This document shows positions 26,917-34,993 of a stretch of 64,000 bases of DNA, piece by piece. The notes under the pieces were generated by a model that was not told the DNA's origin, ran no database searches, and saw nothing but the letters and a program-made list of their open reading frames with translations. The number at the start of each line of letters is the position of its first letter. Position 1 is the stretch's first letter. The translations under genes were made by a program, and so were the position numbers. Source of the DNA: Bifidobacterium margollesii (lineage in GTDB: Bacteria > Actinomycetota > Actinomycetes > Actinomycetales > Bifidobacteriaceae); the NCBI RefSeq assembly GCF_002860355.1, contig NZ_NMWU01000015.1, forward strand, positions 57,330 through 121,329, given 5' to 3'.

Positions 26917-28001
26917 CATCTCAGATTCCGGTCAGAAATGTCTACTACATGCTGTCGTATGCATTCCGCTCGCTCCGGGAACAGCAGTATCGAAGGCTGG
27001 CCACGGAGCCTTTCGACAATATCGCCGATCTGTGTGCGGCCATCCTCATACAGGGGATGTCGACACAGATCAAGCGGGGGCTCTGCCGGGACTATGTGTC
27101 TCATACCGATGAGCTTGCCTCTCCTCGGGGGAGGATCGAGATATCGCGGACCGTTCGTACGGCTTCGCTGTCGCGAAAACGGATTATATGCACGATCGAT
27201 GATTTCACGGTGGATTCGAAACCGAACCGAATCATCAAATCAACCATGCTGCTGTTGGTTCGCGCCGATATCAATCGGAGTCGGAGATCCCGGCTGTGGG
27301 AACTTCTCGCGTGTCTGAGCGATGTTCGTCGAATCGATCTTAGGCGGGCTGATTGGCACATGCGATACGACCGCAATAATGAAACCTATCGAATGTTGAT
27401 CGGAATCTGCCGGCTCGTCGTCAATGGCCTGTTGCAAGGTTCGCAGTCGGGGAAAACCCTGCTGATGGATTTCCTTGACGATCAGCAACTGCATCAGCTC
27501 TATGAGAAATTCCTGTTCGAATACTATGCGCAGGAATGGCGGGATGCCGTCAAGGTCACGCATCATCGCATTCCATGGATGATTGATGAGGATGGGAGCT
27601 CCTGCGCCGAGTGCCTTCCGGTCATGCAACCAGACGTCGTGCTGGACGATGGGCATGATGTTTTGATCATCGATGCGAAATACTATACGCACGCTATGCG
27701 GCGGCATTTCGACGGGTACAAACTGCATTCCGCGAATCTGTATCAGATGTTCACGTACGTCAAGAACAAATCTGTACAACTCAGTGGAGAAGGGCCTGAA
27801 CGTATGGTTTCCGGCATGCTGATGTATGCGAAAACGGACGAGGAGCGGCAGCCGAGAGGTGAGTTCCTGATGAACGGTAATCTCATCGCAGTAACCGCCG
27901 TGGATCTCAGCCGGGATTTCTCCGATATCGCCCATTGTTTGGATGAAGTGGTCGCTCGATTTTTCCCGGACGCCGTTTCTCGAGGGAAGAAAACACGATA
28001 A
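26913..28001 (+). CDS. mcrC: McrC-like restriction endonuclease subunit
   Basis: 362 residues. The N-terminal part begins IPVRNVYYMLSYAFRSL, typical of the McrC family. The C-terminal PD-(D/E)xK nuclease has QPDVVLDDGHDVLIIDAKYY (Asp...Asp-x-Lys) followed by the conserved SANLYQMFTYV. It cuts DNA when driven by the McrB ring. Overlap with mcrB indicates coupled translation. Both genes are lower in GC than the flanking housekeeping genes, which suggests horizontal acquisition. No methylase gene is adjacent, consistent with a modification-dependent (type IV) system. Confidence 0.92.
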   Translation: MTSQIPVRNVYYMLSYAFRSLREQQYRRLATEPFDNIADLCAAILIQGMSTQIKRGLCRDYVSHTDELASPRGRIEISRTVRTASLSRKRIICTIDDFTVDSKPNRIIKSTMLLLVRADINRSRRSRLWELLACLSDVRRIDLRRADWHMRYDRNNETYRMLIGICRLVVNGLLQGSQSGKTLLMDFLDDQQLHQLYEKFLFEYYAQEWRDAVKVTHHRIPWMIDEDGSSCAECLPVMQPDVVLDDGHDVLIIDAKYYTHAMRRHFDGYKLHSANLYQMFTYVKNKSVQLSGEGPERMVSGMLMYAKTDEERQPRGEFLMNGNLIAVTAVDLSRDFSDIAHCLDEVVARFFPDAVSRGKKTR

Positions 28002-28038
28002 CGAGCATTATCGAGCATCATGAACAAGCAGGACGGAA

Positions 28039-28086
28039 AAGGCAGGGCGTGGCCGTTGATCGAGAACAGAGGCCACGCCCTGCCTT
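28039..28086. terminator. Bidirectional terminator between mcrC and phnX
   Basis: A 16-bp perfect stem, AAGGCAGGGCGTGGCC at 28039-28054 and its complement at 28071-28086, between convergent genes. Confidence 0.88.
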
Positions 28087-28119
28087 AGCAGGTGAATCAA
28101 GCGGGAACGGTGGGCGAAC

Positions 28120-28902
28120 TCAGGCGATCTGGTCGAGCAGCGTCGGCAGTTCGGCCATCGTGTTGATGACGGCGTCGGCTCCGGCTTCGGTGAACGCAGC
28201 CTTGGCCTTGGCGTAGGCTTCGGCCTTGTCGGCCTCGGACAGCGACTCGAACTCCTCCTGGCTCAGCGCCAGCTGGGAGCTGCCTTCCACCACGCCGATG
28301 GTGAACACGCCGGCGTTCCTGCCTTCGCGGATGTCGGAAAGCGTGTCGCCCACCTTGGCGGCGGCATGCACGGAGGATACGCCCAGCTGCTCAAGGTTGC
28401 GGAAGATCATGTACGGGTAGGGACGGCCGAAACCGTTCGTGCCGTCCGGGCTGATCCAGAAGTCCGGAGCATAGCCGTTCTCCTTGGCCTTCGGCACCAC
28501 GATGTCCATCATCTTGTCGGTGTAGCCGGTGGTCGAACCGATCTTCAGGCCGGATTCGCGCAGCGCAGCCACCGCGTCGAGCACGCCCGGCTTCGGATCG
28601 GCGTAGTTGTCGAGAATGGACAGCAGCTTCGGCTCGAAATGAGCGTACACGTCATCCACATCCTGATCGGTGGGGGCGTGGCCGTGCTCGTCCTCCCAGG
28701 CGCGGGCGATGCGCTCCATGTGCAGCATCGTGTTGATGTGATCATGCTTGAGCATGCCCATCGGCTTGCGGGTCTCGTCCATGGTCGGATCGATGCCGAA
28801 CTCGCGGAACGCCTCCTGGAAGGCGCGGACGGGGGCGAAGCAGCCGTAGTCGACGGTGGTGCCGGCCCAGTCGAAGATGACGGCTTTAAAACGGTTGGTC
28901 AT
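28120..28902 (-). CDS. phnX: Phosphonoacetaldehyde hydrolase
   Basis: 260-residue HAD-superfamily phosphonatase that cleaves the C-P bond of phosphonoacetaldehyde, giving acetaldehyde and phosphate. The nucleophile Asp is in AVIFDWAGTTVDYG; the Schiff-base Lys characteristic of PhnX is in RKPMGMLKHDHI; the Ser/Thr motif is in KIGSTTGYT; the acidic motif is AAAKVGDTLSDIREG. The start is ATG 28902, with the ribosome site AAGGAAG; a 32-codon upstream extension lacks one. It is the last gene of the minus-strand phn unit. A structured inverted-repeat element lies 77 bases upstream. Confidence 0.95.
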   Translation of the reverse strand: MTNRFKAVIFDWAGTTVDYGCFAPVRAFQEAFREFGIDPTMDETRKPMGMLKHDHINTMLHMERIARAWEDEHGHAPTDQDVDDVYAHFEPKLLSILDNYADPKPGVLDAVAALRESGLKIGSTTGYTDKMMDIVVPKAKENGYAPDFWISPDGTNGFGRPYPYMIFRNLEQLGVSSVHAAAKVGDTLSDIREGRNAGVFTIGVVEGSSQLALSQEEFESLSEADKAEAYAKAKAAFTEAGADAVINTMAELPTLLDQIA

Positions 28903-28978
28903 AATGGTTCTTCCTTTGTATGTGCTGATTGGTTGTGATGTAACGATTGAGGATGCAACGAACGTGTTGGAATCGGGC

Positions 28979-29084
28979 CGTTGTCCCTTTCCCGACACAC
29001 TCAGGGCCGTTCGGCCTCGCTCCGGGGTTTGCTCGCACAGCGTAGCAAACCCCTCCGCTGCCTACGGTCGGGAAAGGAACAACG
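28979..29084 (-). promoter_or_regulatory. Structured intergenic element E1 in the phnX leader
   Basis: An outer 18-bp stem (28979-28996 with 29067-29084, one mismatch) encloses two arms: GGCC at 29005-29008 with 29013-29016 around GTTC, and GGGGTTTGCT at 29024-29033 with 29044-29053. It resembles element E2 before phnW in order, loop sequence and the closing ACGGTCGGG. No gene overlaps it. Confidence 0.6.
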
Positions 29085-29157
29085 CCCCTCGTGGATGTGC
29101 TTAACCCTTGTTCGTTTTGTCTCGTCCGTTTTGCGGGCCGCGGGCTAGTGCGTGGTC

Positions 29158-30366
29158 TCAGGCGGCGAGCTTGATGCCCATCGGAGCGGCGTTCTTGATC
29201 GGCTCGCCGGCCTTGTCCATCGCGGCGATCGCTGCGGGCACGGAGTCCGAACCGGTGGCGGCCTCAAGCAGACCGCGCTCGCCCATGTACATGGCCAGCA
29301 GCTCCGTGACCTTTTCGATATCGTCGGCGTAGATCTCGCCGATGTTGCCCAGGCGGAACGTTTCCTCGTCGGTGAGCTTGCCCGGGTAGATCGCGTAGCC
29401 GCGCTCCTTGATGAACTCGTACATGTCGTGGAAGTCGAACGAGGTGCCCTTCGGATACAGGAACGTGGTGATGATCGGGCCCTGATGATCGGCGAGGAAC
29501 GTGCTGAAGCCCAGCGTCTTCATACGGGCGATCAGCAGATCGTTGTTCAGCTGGTAGCGGGCGGAGCGCACCGGAATGCCACCCTCCTCGAACATCTCGT
29601 CGAGCGCCTTCGAGAAGGCGAGCACCACATGGGTGGGGGAGGTGTAGCGCCACTTGCCGTTCGCCTTCTCCAAGGTGTTCCACTGGTCCCACAGGTCGAG
29701 CGACAGGCTGCGGGCCTTGCCCCTGGAAGCCTCCAGCTTGGCCCTGTTGCAGATGATGAAGCTGAATCCGGGCACGCCCTGAATGCACTTGTTCGCGGAG
29801 GAGACGATGAAGTCGATGCCCCAATCGGCCACCGGAATGTCCACGCCGCCGAAGGAGCTCATGGCGTCCACCATGAACGTCTTGCCGCGGGACTTGACCA
29901 CCTTGGCCACGGCCTCGATGTCGTTGAGCAGGCCGGACGTGGTTTCGGAGTGGATCATCGAAACGTGGGTGATCGACGGATCGGCGTCAAGATATTCGGC
30001 CACCTTCTCGGCGCTGGGAATGCGGTCGTACGGTTCGGCGTACTGCGTATGGGCGATGCCCGCATGCTCGCAGATCTTCACCTGACGGTCTCCGTATGCG
30101 CCGTTCGTGCACAGCAGTACCTTCTCGTCCTTGCCGATCACGGAGGTCAGCACGCTTTCCACGCCGAAGGTTCCGGAACCCTGCATCACCACGACCGTGT
30201 ACTCCTCAGGATCGCAGTGGGCGAGCTCAAGCAGCTGTCGGCGGATCTTCTGCGTGATCTTCTGGTAGTCCTCGTCCCAGGTGCAGTGATCGAACAGCAT
30301 CTCCTCCTTGACGGTGCGCGTGGTCGTCAGTGGGCCGGGGGTGAGCAGCTTGTATTCGTTGGTCAT
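29158..30366 (-). CDS. phnW: 2-Aminoethylphosphonate-pyruvate transaminase
   Basis: 402-residue PLP enzyme (class V aminotransferase fold) converting 2-aminoethylphosphonate plus pyruvate to phosphonoacetaldehyde plus alanine, the substrate of PhnX. It starts LLTPGPLTTTRTVKEEML, as in the family. VVVMQGSGTFGVESVLTS binds the PLP phosphate, VDAMSSFGG carries the Asp under the ring, and the PLP Lys is in SSANKCIQGVPGFSF. The ribosome site AGAAGGAAC precedes the ATG. It lies between the transporter genes and phnX on one strand. Confidence 0.95.
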   Translation of the reverse strand: MTNEYKLLTPGPLTTTRTVKEEMLFDHCTWDEDYQKITQKIRRQLLELAHCDPEEYTVVVMQGSGTFGVESVLTSVIGKDEKVLLCTNGAYGDRQVKICEHAGIAHTQYAEPYDRIPSAEKVAEYLDADPSITHVSMIHSETTSGLLNDIEAVAKVVKSRGKTFMVDAMSSFGGVDIPVADWGIDFIVSSANKCIQGVPGFSFIICNRAKLEASRGKARSLSLDLWDQWNTLEKANGKWRYTSPTHVVLAFSKALDEMFEEGGIPVRSARYQLNNDLLIARMKTLGFSTFLADHQGPIITTFLYPKGTSFDFHDMYEFIKERGYAIYPGKLTDEETFRLGNIGEIYADDIEKVTELLAMYMGERGLLEAATGSDSVPAAIAAMDKAGEPIKNAAPMGIKLAA

Positions 30367-30456
30367 TGGTGTTCCTTCTCTATTGGGTTGATTGAATTAT
30401 GGGATGAAAGATCGGGTTCTATGAGAGCGGCGAATGCTGTGACCGTGGGCTGCCGG

Positions 30457-30541
30457 TATGCTCTGCTCGAATACATTCAGGTCCGTTCGACCCGCTGAGG
30501 AGTCTCCTCATGCGGCCGTCTGTCCACGGTCGGGCAGCATA
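30457..30541 (-). promoter_or_regulatory. Structured intergenic element E2 in the phnW leader
   Basis: An outer stem (30457-30469 with 30531-30541, with a bulge) encloses GGTC at 30480-30483 with GACC at 30489-30492 around CGTTC, and CGCTGAGGAG at 30493-30502 paired with CTCCTCATGCG at 30504-30514. It ends with ACGGTCGGG like E1. It lies about 90 bases before the phnW start. Confidence 0.6.
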
Positions 30542-30551
30542 GCTCAAGGAT

Positions 30552-30596
30552 TTGTTGTGACGGGCGGCGGGGTGAGACCCATGCCCGTCACAACAA
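30552..30596 (-). terminator. Inverted repeat after the fused transporter gene
   Basis: A 14-bp perfect stem TTGTTGTGACGGGC (30552-30565) with 30583-30596, downstream of the transporter gene on the minus strand. No T run follows, so it may attenuate rather than end transcription into phnW. Confidence 0.55.
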
Positions 30597-30619
30597 TGGG
30601 GGTGTGAGGGTGAGGTGGG

Positions 30620-33460
30620 TCAGCCTTCCTTGGCGGCTCGCTTGCAGGCTTCGGAGAAGTCCTGATGCTGCTGCAGCAGGTCAACCGTCAGAGGCTTGTC
30701 GAAGGTCTTCGGATACTTCGATCCGTTGGCCGGTTCCTGCTCGCCCTGGTACAGCGGGGTCGGGTAGGTCTCCAGCAGTTCCTTGCGGCCCTGGTCGATG
30801 ATCACACCGGCCATCTTCTGCGCCATCGGGTTGGTCTTGGCGCCCTTGTCGAGCACCGCCACCGACTCTGTCAGCGAGTAGTTGCCTTCGGTCGGATCCA
30901 CGTAGTCGATCGGCAGACCCTTCTTCTTGTCGGCCGCGGCCTGATGTCTCAGACCGAATCCGACGGCCACCTCGCCCGAGCGCACGGACTTCAGCGGGCC
31001 GGAGCCGGACTGTTCGAGATGCGGACCGGCGTTCTTGTAGATGTCGGTCAGGATCTGCTTGCCTTCGTCGCCGGTACCGTAGGCGCCCACGATGGCCTGT
31101 ACCATCAGCCAGCCGGTGGAGGAGCCTTCCATGTCGGGCACGGAGATCAGTCCCTTGTACTTCGGGTCGGCGAGATCCTTGAAGCTCGTCGGCACGGGTA
31201 CGCCGGCCTGCTTGATCGCCTCGGTGTTGTAGAAAATCGCGCCCTCCTGAGCGGTGGTGGGGCTACGGTACTTCGGCGCCTTGGTGTTCTCGTTCGTACC
31301 GAGCAGCTTCGACTTCACGTCGGTCAGATCGGAGAACATGTGGTTTCGCTGCTCGGCGGAGTCCACGTAGTAGGAGCTCATGGTGAGCATGTCGGCCTCA
31401 AGGCTCCTGCCTTCGGCCAGCATCTTGCCGCCCAGCTCGGAGGTGCCGAAGCTCTGCATGATGTACTTGCCCTTGTAGCCGTTGTTGTCGAGCGCATGTT
31501 CGAATGCGGCCACGGCCTCGTCGTCGGCGTTCGTGTAGATCACGACCTGCTGGCTTGCGGCGGCGGTGCCGGAGAAGGCGCCGAAGCCGAAGGCCACGAG
31601 GATCGCTGCCACCACACCGGAGGCAATGCCGGTCACCACGTTGCGGCCGTGGGAGCGCGGGTTGATCGGCGGCAGGGCGAAGCTGCCGGCGGCGATCTGT
31701 TCGGCGCTCTTGCGCGCACCCTGCTTCACCGTCGCGGCCGCGGCCTCGGTGGCCTTGGCCTTGATCGGCTTCTTGCGGGTGGCAAGGGCGATCAGGCCCT
31801 TGACCACAAGGTTGGTCACGAGGATCAGCAGTGAGAGGGTGAAGATGTCGTCGAACTTGGCGAGGTGCTGCAGGGCGGAGATCTTGGTGGTGATCACCTG
31901 GGTCTTCGCGCCGGTGAGGAACACCACCGCGGAGATGGTGACCATCGCGTTGACGAAGTAGTAGCCGAACACCTGCAGCACGGTGGGCCATGCGTTCGGC
32001 GTGACCACGCGAACGATGGTCTTGAACCAGCTGTCGCCCATGAGCTTGGCGGTGGTCTCCCACGAGGCGTTCATCTTCGAGAGCGAGTCCTTCATCATCT
32101 GGTACGGGGTGGCGAAGTAGTGGATCATGTTCGCGATGATCAGGATCCAGAAGGTGTTCTGCATCGGCGTGCCGCTGAACGTGAACAGGAACGCGATGCC
32201 GAGCACCATGCCGGGCACGGTGTTGATGATCGAGCTGATCGAATCGACGAAGCGCTTGGCCGCGGCCGGCAGCTTGGATCGCGAGGTCACCAGCGCGGCG
32301 GCGTAGGCGAACAGGCAGCCGAGGATGGCGGTCATCACGGCCACGTACAGCGAGTTGGTGAACACGGCGGTCAGTTCGGAATCCGCGAACACGCCGGTGA
32401 TGTGGCTCAGCGTGAAGTTGAGCTTGAACGGCCACATCTCCACGAACGGGATGAGCAGGATCACGGCGAACACGGAGAGCACGCACACCAGCACGACCAC
32501 GGAGGCGATGGCGCAGAACAGATCACGCTTCTTGCCTTCGGGAAGGTCGATCTGCGAGACCTTGGAGTAGCGGATTGAGTACCGTTCCAGAATCGTCATC
32601 AGGATGATCGAGATGATCGACGGGATGAGCATGAACACGGCGATCACGGCACCACGGTTGAAGTTCGGGATCGAGCCGAGCATCTGGTTGAACAGGGTCA
32701 TGGCCAGCACGTCGTAGGTGCCGCCCACAGAGGTCGGAATACCGTAATCGGTGAAGCTCAGGAAGAAGCTTTGGATGAACGCGACGCACATCGTGCCGAT
32801 GAGCGGGCGCACGGTGGTGACGAAGAACGTCTTGAGGTGGCTGTCGCCCATGATGTGCGAGACGATGATGAACTTCTTGTCGACGAACTGGAAGCTGTTG
32901 TTGATCAGCAGGAAGCAGGTCGGCAGCGTGTAGATCACGTAGCCGATGAGCAGGCCGTTGAAACCGTAGATGTCGAACAGCTGGTGTCCGAACAGCTTGG
33001 TGATCAGACCTTCCTTGCCGAAGGAGTAGATGATGGCGAAGCCGTAGGTGATGGTCGGCAGCAGCATCGGCACCTGGGTGAGCAGGGCGATGGCCTTCTT
33101 GAACTTCGGCGGCAGGTTGGTGCAGTTCACCGCGTAGGCGAGCAGGAAGGCCAGCAGCATGGCGACCAGTGCGGCCGCGGCTGCCACCTTGAGGCTGTTG
33201 AGCACGGAGGTGAGGAATTCGGGCCGGGCGAGGATCGCCGCGTAGTTGCTCATCGTGGCCGCGCCGTCACCGGTCTGGAACGACTTGGCGAGCACGATCA
33301 CCATCGGGATCACGAGGAAGATGGCGAAGATCGCGGTGACTGCGACGAGAATGGCGGTCAGCTCCGGCTGACGGGGTTTGGACGGTCGGTTTTCGTGGTT
33401 CTTGATCTCAGGCGCGATGTTGGGCAGCTGCTTGCCCGCCTGAATGGATTCGACGCTCAT
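30620..33460 (-). CDS. Two-domain ABC permease fused to its substrate-binding protein (putative 2-aminoethylphosphonate uptake)
   Basis: 946 residues. About 30-570 hold two successive permease domains of six or so helices each, with the EAA-like loops IIVSHIMGDSHLKTFFVTTVRP and TTAKLMGDSWFKTIVRVVTPNAW; this matches the putative AEP permease type (PhnU-like). After a Lys/Ala-rich linker (~575-610) an extra helix (VVTGIASGVVAAILVAFGFGAF, ~615-640) leads into an extracytoplasmic binding domain (~640-946) of the AfuA/PhnS type, starting VVIYTNADDEAVAAFEHAL. Normally these are two or three genes. The ATPase gene is 6 bases upstream; phnW and phnX follow. Confidence 0.88.
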   Translation of the reverse strand: MSVESIQAGKQLPNIAPEIKNHENRPSKPRQPELTAILVAVTAIFAIFLVIPMVIVLAKSFQTGDGAATMSNYAAILARPEFLTSVLNSLKVAAAAALVAMLLAFLLAYAVNCTNLPPKFKKAIALLTQVPMLLPTITYGFAIIYSFGKEGLITKLFGHQLFDIYGFNGLLIGYVIYTLPTCFLLINNSFQFVDKKFIIVSHIMGDSHLKTFFVTTVRPLIGTMCVAFIQSFFLSFTDYGIPTSVGGTYDVLAMTLFNQMLGSIPNFNRGAVIAVFMLIPSIISIILMTILERYSIRYSKVSQIDLPEGKKRDLFCAIASVVVLVCVLSVFAVILLIPFVEMWPFKLNFTLSHITGVFADSELTAVFTNSLYVAVMTAILGCLFAYAAALVTSRSKLPAAAKRFVDSISSIINTVPGMVLGIAFLFTFSGTPMQNTFWILIIANMIHYFATPYQMMKDSLSKMNASWETTAKLMGDSWFKTIVRVVTPNAWPTVLQVFGYYFVNAMVTISAVVFLTGAKTQVITTKISALQHLAKFDDIFTLSLLILVTNLVVKGLIALATRKKPIKAKATEAAAATVKQGARKSAEQIAAGSFALPPINPRSHGRNVVTGIASGVVAAILVAFGFGAFSGTAAASQQVVIYTNADDEAVAAFEHALDNNGYKGKYIMQSFGTSELGGKMLAEGRSLEADMLTMSSYYVDSAEQRNHMFSDLTDVKSKLLGTNENTKAPKYRSPTTAQEGAIFYNTEAIKQAGVPVPTSFKDLADPKYKGLISVPDMEGSSTGWLMVQAIVGAYGTGDEGKQILTDIYKNAGPHLEQSGSGPLKSVRSGEVAVGFGLRHQAAADKKKGLPIDYVDPTEGNYSLTESVAVLDKGAKTNPMAQKMAGVIIDQGRKELLETYPTPLYQGEQEPANGSKYPKTFDKPLTVDLLQQHQDFSEACKRAAKEG

Positions 33461-33466
33461 GGGGGA

Positions 33467-34258
33467 TCAGGCCTCCTGACCGGCGAGGGCGGGCTGCTTG
33501 GCGGCGTTGGCGTCGCCTTCGTTGAACAGGGAGTAGATGTTGTTGCGCTTGACTTCCAGCTGGTGGAGGATGAACTTGCGCACGAATTCGCTGGCCGGGT
33601 GGTGGATGATGTCGTCCGGGCTGGCGAACTGGGCGATCTTGCCCTGGTTGAGGATCAGCACCTTGTCGCTCATCGTGCAGGCCTCTTCAGGATCGTGGGT
33701 CACCATGATCGTGGTGAGGTTGTACTGGTTCACGATCTGCTTGATCTTGGCCTTGATCGACTCCTTGATCACGCCGTCGAGGGCGGAGAGCGGCTCGTCG
33801 AGCAGCAGCAGCTTCGGCTTCATCACCAGCGTGCGGGCGAGGGCCACGCGCTGCTTCTGACCGCCGGAAAGCTCGTCGATCTTCTTGTTGAGATGCTCTT
33901 CGAGGCCGAGCAGGCTGATCATCTCCTTGATCTCCTGTTCGGTGGAGATGCCGGGGTTGTTCTTCAGACCGTAGGTGATGTTCTCGTAGGCGTTGAGATT
34001 CGGGAACAGGGCGTAGTCCTGGAACACGATGTTGAATCCGCGCTTTTCCATCGGCACGTTGGTGAGGTCCTCGTTGTTGTAGAGGATCTGGCCGCTGGTC
34101 GGCTGCGAGATGCCGAGGATGATGTTCAGCAGCGTGGTCTTGCCGCCGCCGGAAGGGCCGAGGATCGACATGATCTGACCATCCCCAATGGTCAGAGAGA
34201 TGCCGTTGAGGACGTGGGTGTCCCCGAAGGATTTGGTGATGTTCTTCAATTCCAGCAT
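33467..34258 (-). CDS. ABC transporter ATP-binding protein (putative aminoethylphosphonate uptake)
   Basis: 263 residues with all nucleotide-binding motifs: Walker A GPSGGGKTT, Q-loop VFQDYALFPNL, signature LSGGQKQRVALARTL, Walker B LLLLDEPLSALD and the switch His in VTHDPEEA. It has the Fe/phosphonate/polyamine importer style with a C-terminal extension of about 40 residues. It is the first gene of the phn unit and energises the fused permease-binding protein. Substrate specificity is inferred from phnW and phnX downstream. Confidence 0.9.
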   Translation of the reverse strand: MLELKNITKSFGDTHVLNGISLTIGDGQIMSILGPSGGGKTTLLNIILGISQPTSGQILYNNEDLTNVPMEKRGFNIVFQDYALFPNLNAYENITYGLKNNPGISTEQEIKEMISLLGLEEHLNKKIDELSGGQKQRVALARTLVMKPKLLLLDEPLSALDGVIKESIKAKIKQIVNQYNLTTIMVTHDPEEACTMSDKVLILNQGKIAQFASPDDIIHHPASEFVRKFILHQLEVKRNNIYSLFNEGDANAAKQPALAGQEA

Positions 34259-34504
34259 GATATCTGCCTTCTGCCGGGCGCTGCATGCCCAGCTGTTGGT
34301 GTTGCTTACACAGGTGATATTCAGTTATGGGATTCAGTTATGTAGAAGAATCGGGAATCCCGATACCGCTGGGCCTTCCGCCTTCCGATAAAAATTGTTC
34401 CACCGTAACGGCTGAGGAGAAGAGGCTGCTGTTGAAGTGTTCAGTAAACCAAAGTGAATAATAAGAAAAATTACGTAGCTGTAGAGTAGTTCTGTAGTTT
34501 GCGG

Positions 34505-34553
34505 CACCTCATCCGACCGGCTTCGCCGGCCACCTTCCCCTCACAGGGGAAGG
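34505..34553 (-). repeat. Dispersed palindromic repeat, copy 2
   Basis: The reverse-strand version of the 24774 unit: starts CACCTCATCCGACCGGCTTC and ends in the CCTTCCCCTCACAGGGGAAGG hairpin. Confidence 0.85.
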
Positions 34554-34666
34554 CCGAAGGGGCGGGTTCCGGTGGTCGTTGCAACACCCGGTGATCCGAA
34601 AGGGGATTCCCGGATGGGCGATTGGGTATTCGAGTGCGTGTGAGCCGTGCGGTTTGGAGTTCGTGG

Positions 34667-34795
34667 GGCTTCCCCTTGAGGGGAAGCTGGCAGCCGCAGG
34701 CTGACTGATGAGGTGCTGTCGGTTGATGGGGTGCGGCTGATTGTTGGGCTTCCCCTTGAGGGGAAGCTGGCAGCCGCAGGCTGACTGATGAGGTG
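34667..34795 (+). repeat. Dispersed palindromic repeat, copies 3 and 4 (direct repeat)
   Basis: Two identical 49-base units at 34667-34715 and 34747-34795, each with CTTCCCCTTGAGGGGAAG, then CTGGCAGCCGCAGGCTGAC and TGATGAGGTG, separated by 31 bases of unrelated sequence. Confidence 0.9.
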
Positions 34796-34929
34796 ATGAA
34801 CGAGGCATGAGACGTGCGAACCAGCGAAGAAACGGTGACCAAGCATTGTGCCCGCCTGTCGGCCTTGGTTTGTTGGCTCGCCTGTCGGCTGTTCCGTAGG
34901 TGCTCGCCTGTCGGCGAGCCTGGACCCTA

Positions 34930-34982
34930 AAAACGCCGCCGGCGTTTTCTTGACGGGTCCAGCACAAACGCCTCTGGCGTTT
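34930..34982 (-). terminator. Two stacked terminator hairpins after the RpiR gene
   Basis: AAAACGCC-GCC-GGCGTTTT (34930-34948) and AAACGCC-TCT-GGCGTTT (34966-34982), both ending in T runs on either strand. A longer pair, CTGGACCC (34920-34927) with GGGTCCAG (34955-34962), encloses the first. Confidence 0.75.
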
Positions 34983-34993
34983 TCTTAACGGGT

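Larger units (their letters stand above)
34259..34993. other. 735-base intergenic region with repeats and stacked hairpins
   Basis: No gene seen. The right part carries terminator-like hairpins for the minus-strand RpiR gene: GCTCGCC (34902-34908) with 34913-34919, AAAACGCC around 34930-34948, and AAACGCC around 34966-34982. The middle holds three palindromic repeat copies (34505-34553, 34667-34715, 34747-34795). The left AT-rich part (34390-34480) is the likely promoter area of the phn unit. Confidence 0.75.

Noticed and set aside
29152-30498. 448-codon plus-strand frame opposite phnW
   Set aside because: Antisense shadow; PhnW motifs on the minus strand are unambiguous.
32771-34345. 524-codon plus-strand frame opposite the phn transporter genes
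   Set aside because: Asp/Gly/Val-rich antisense translation with no motif; it spans two real genes and an intergenic gap.
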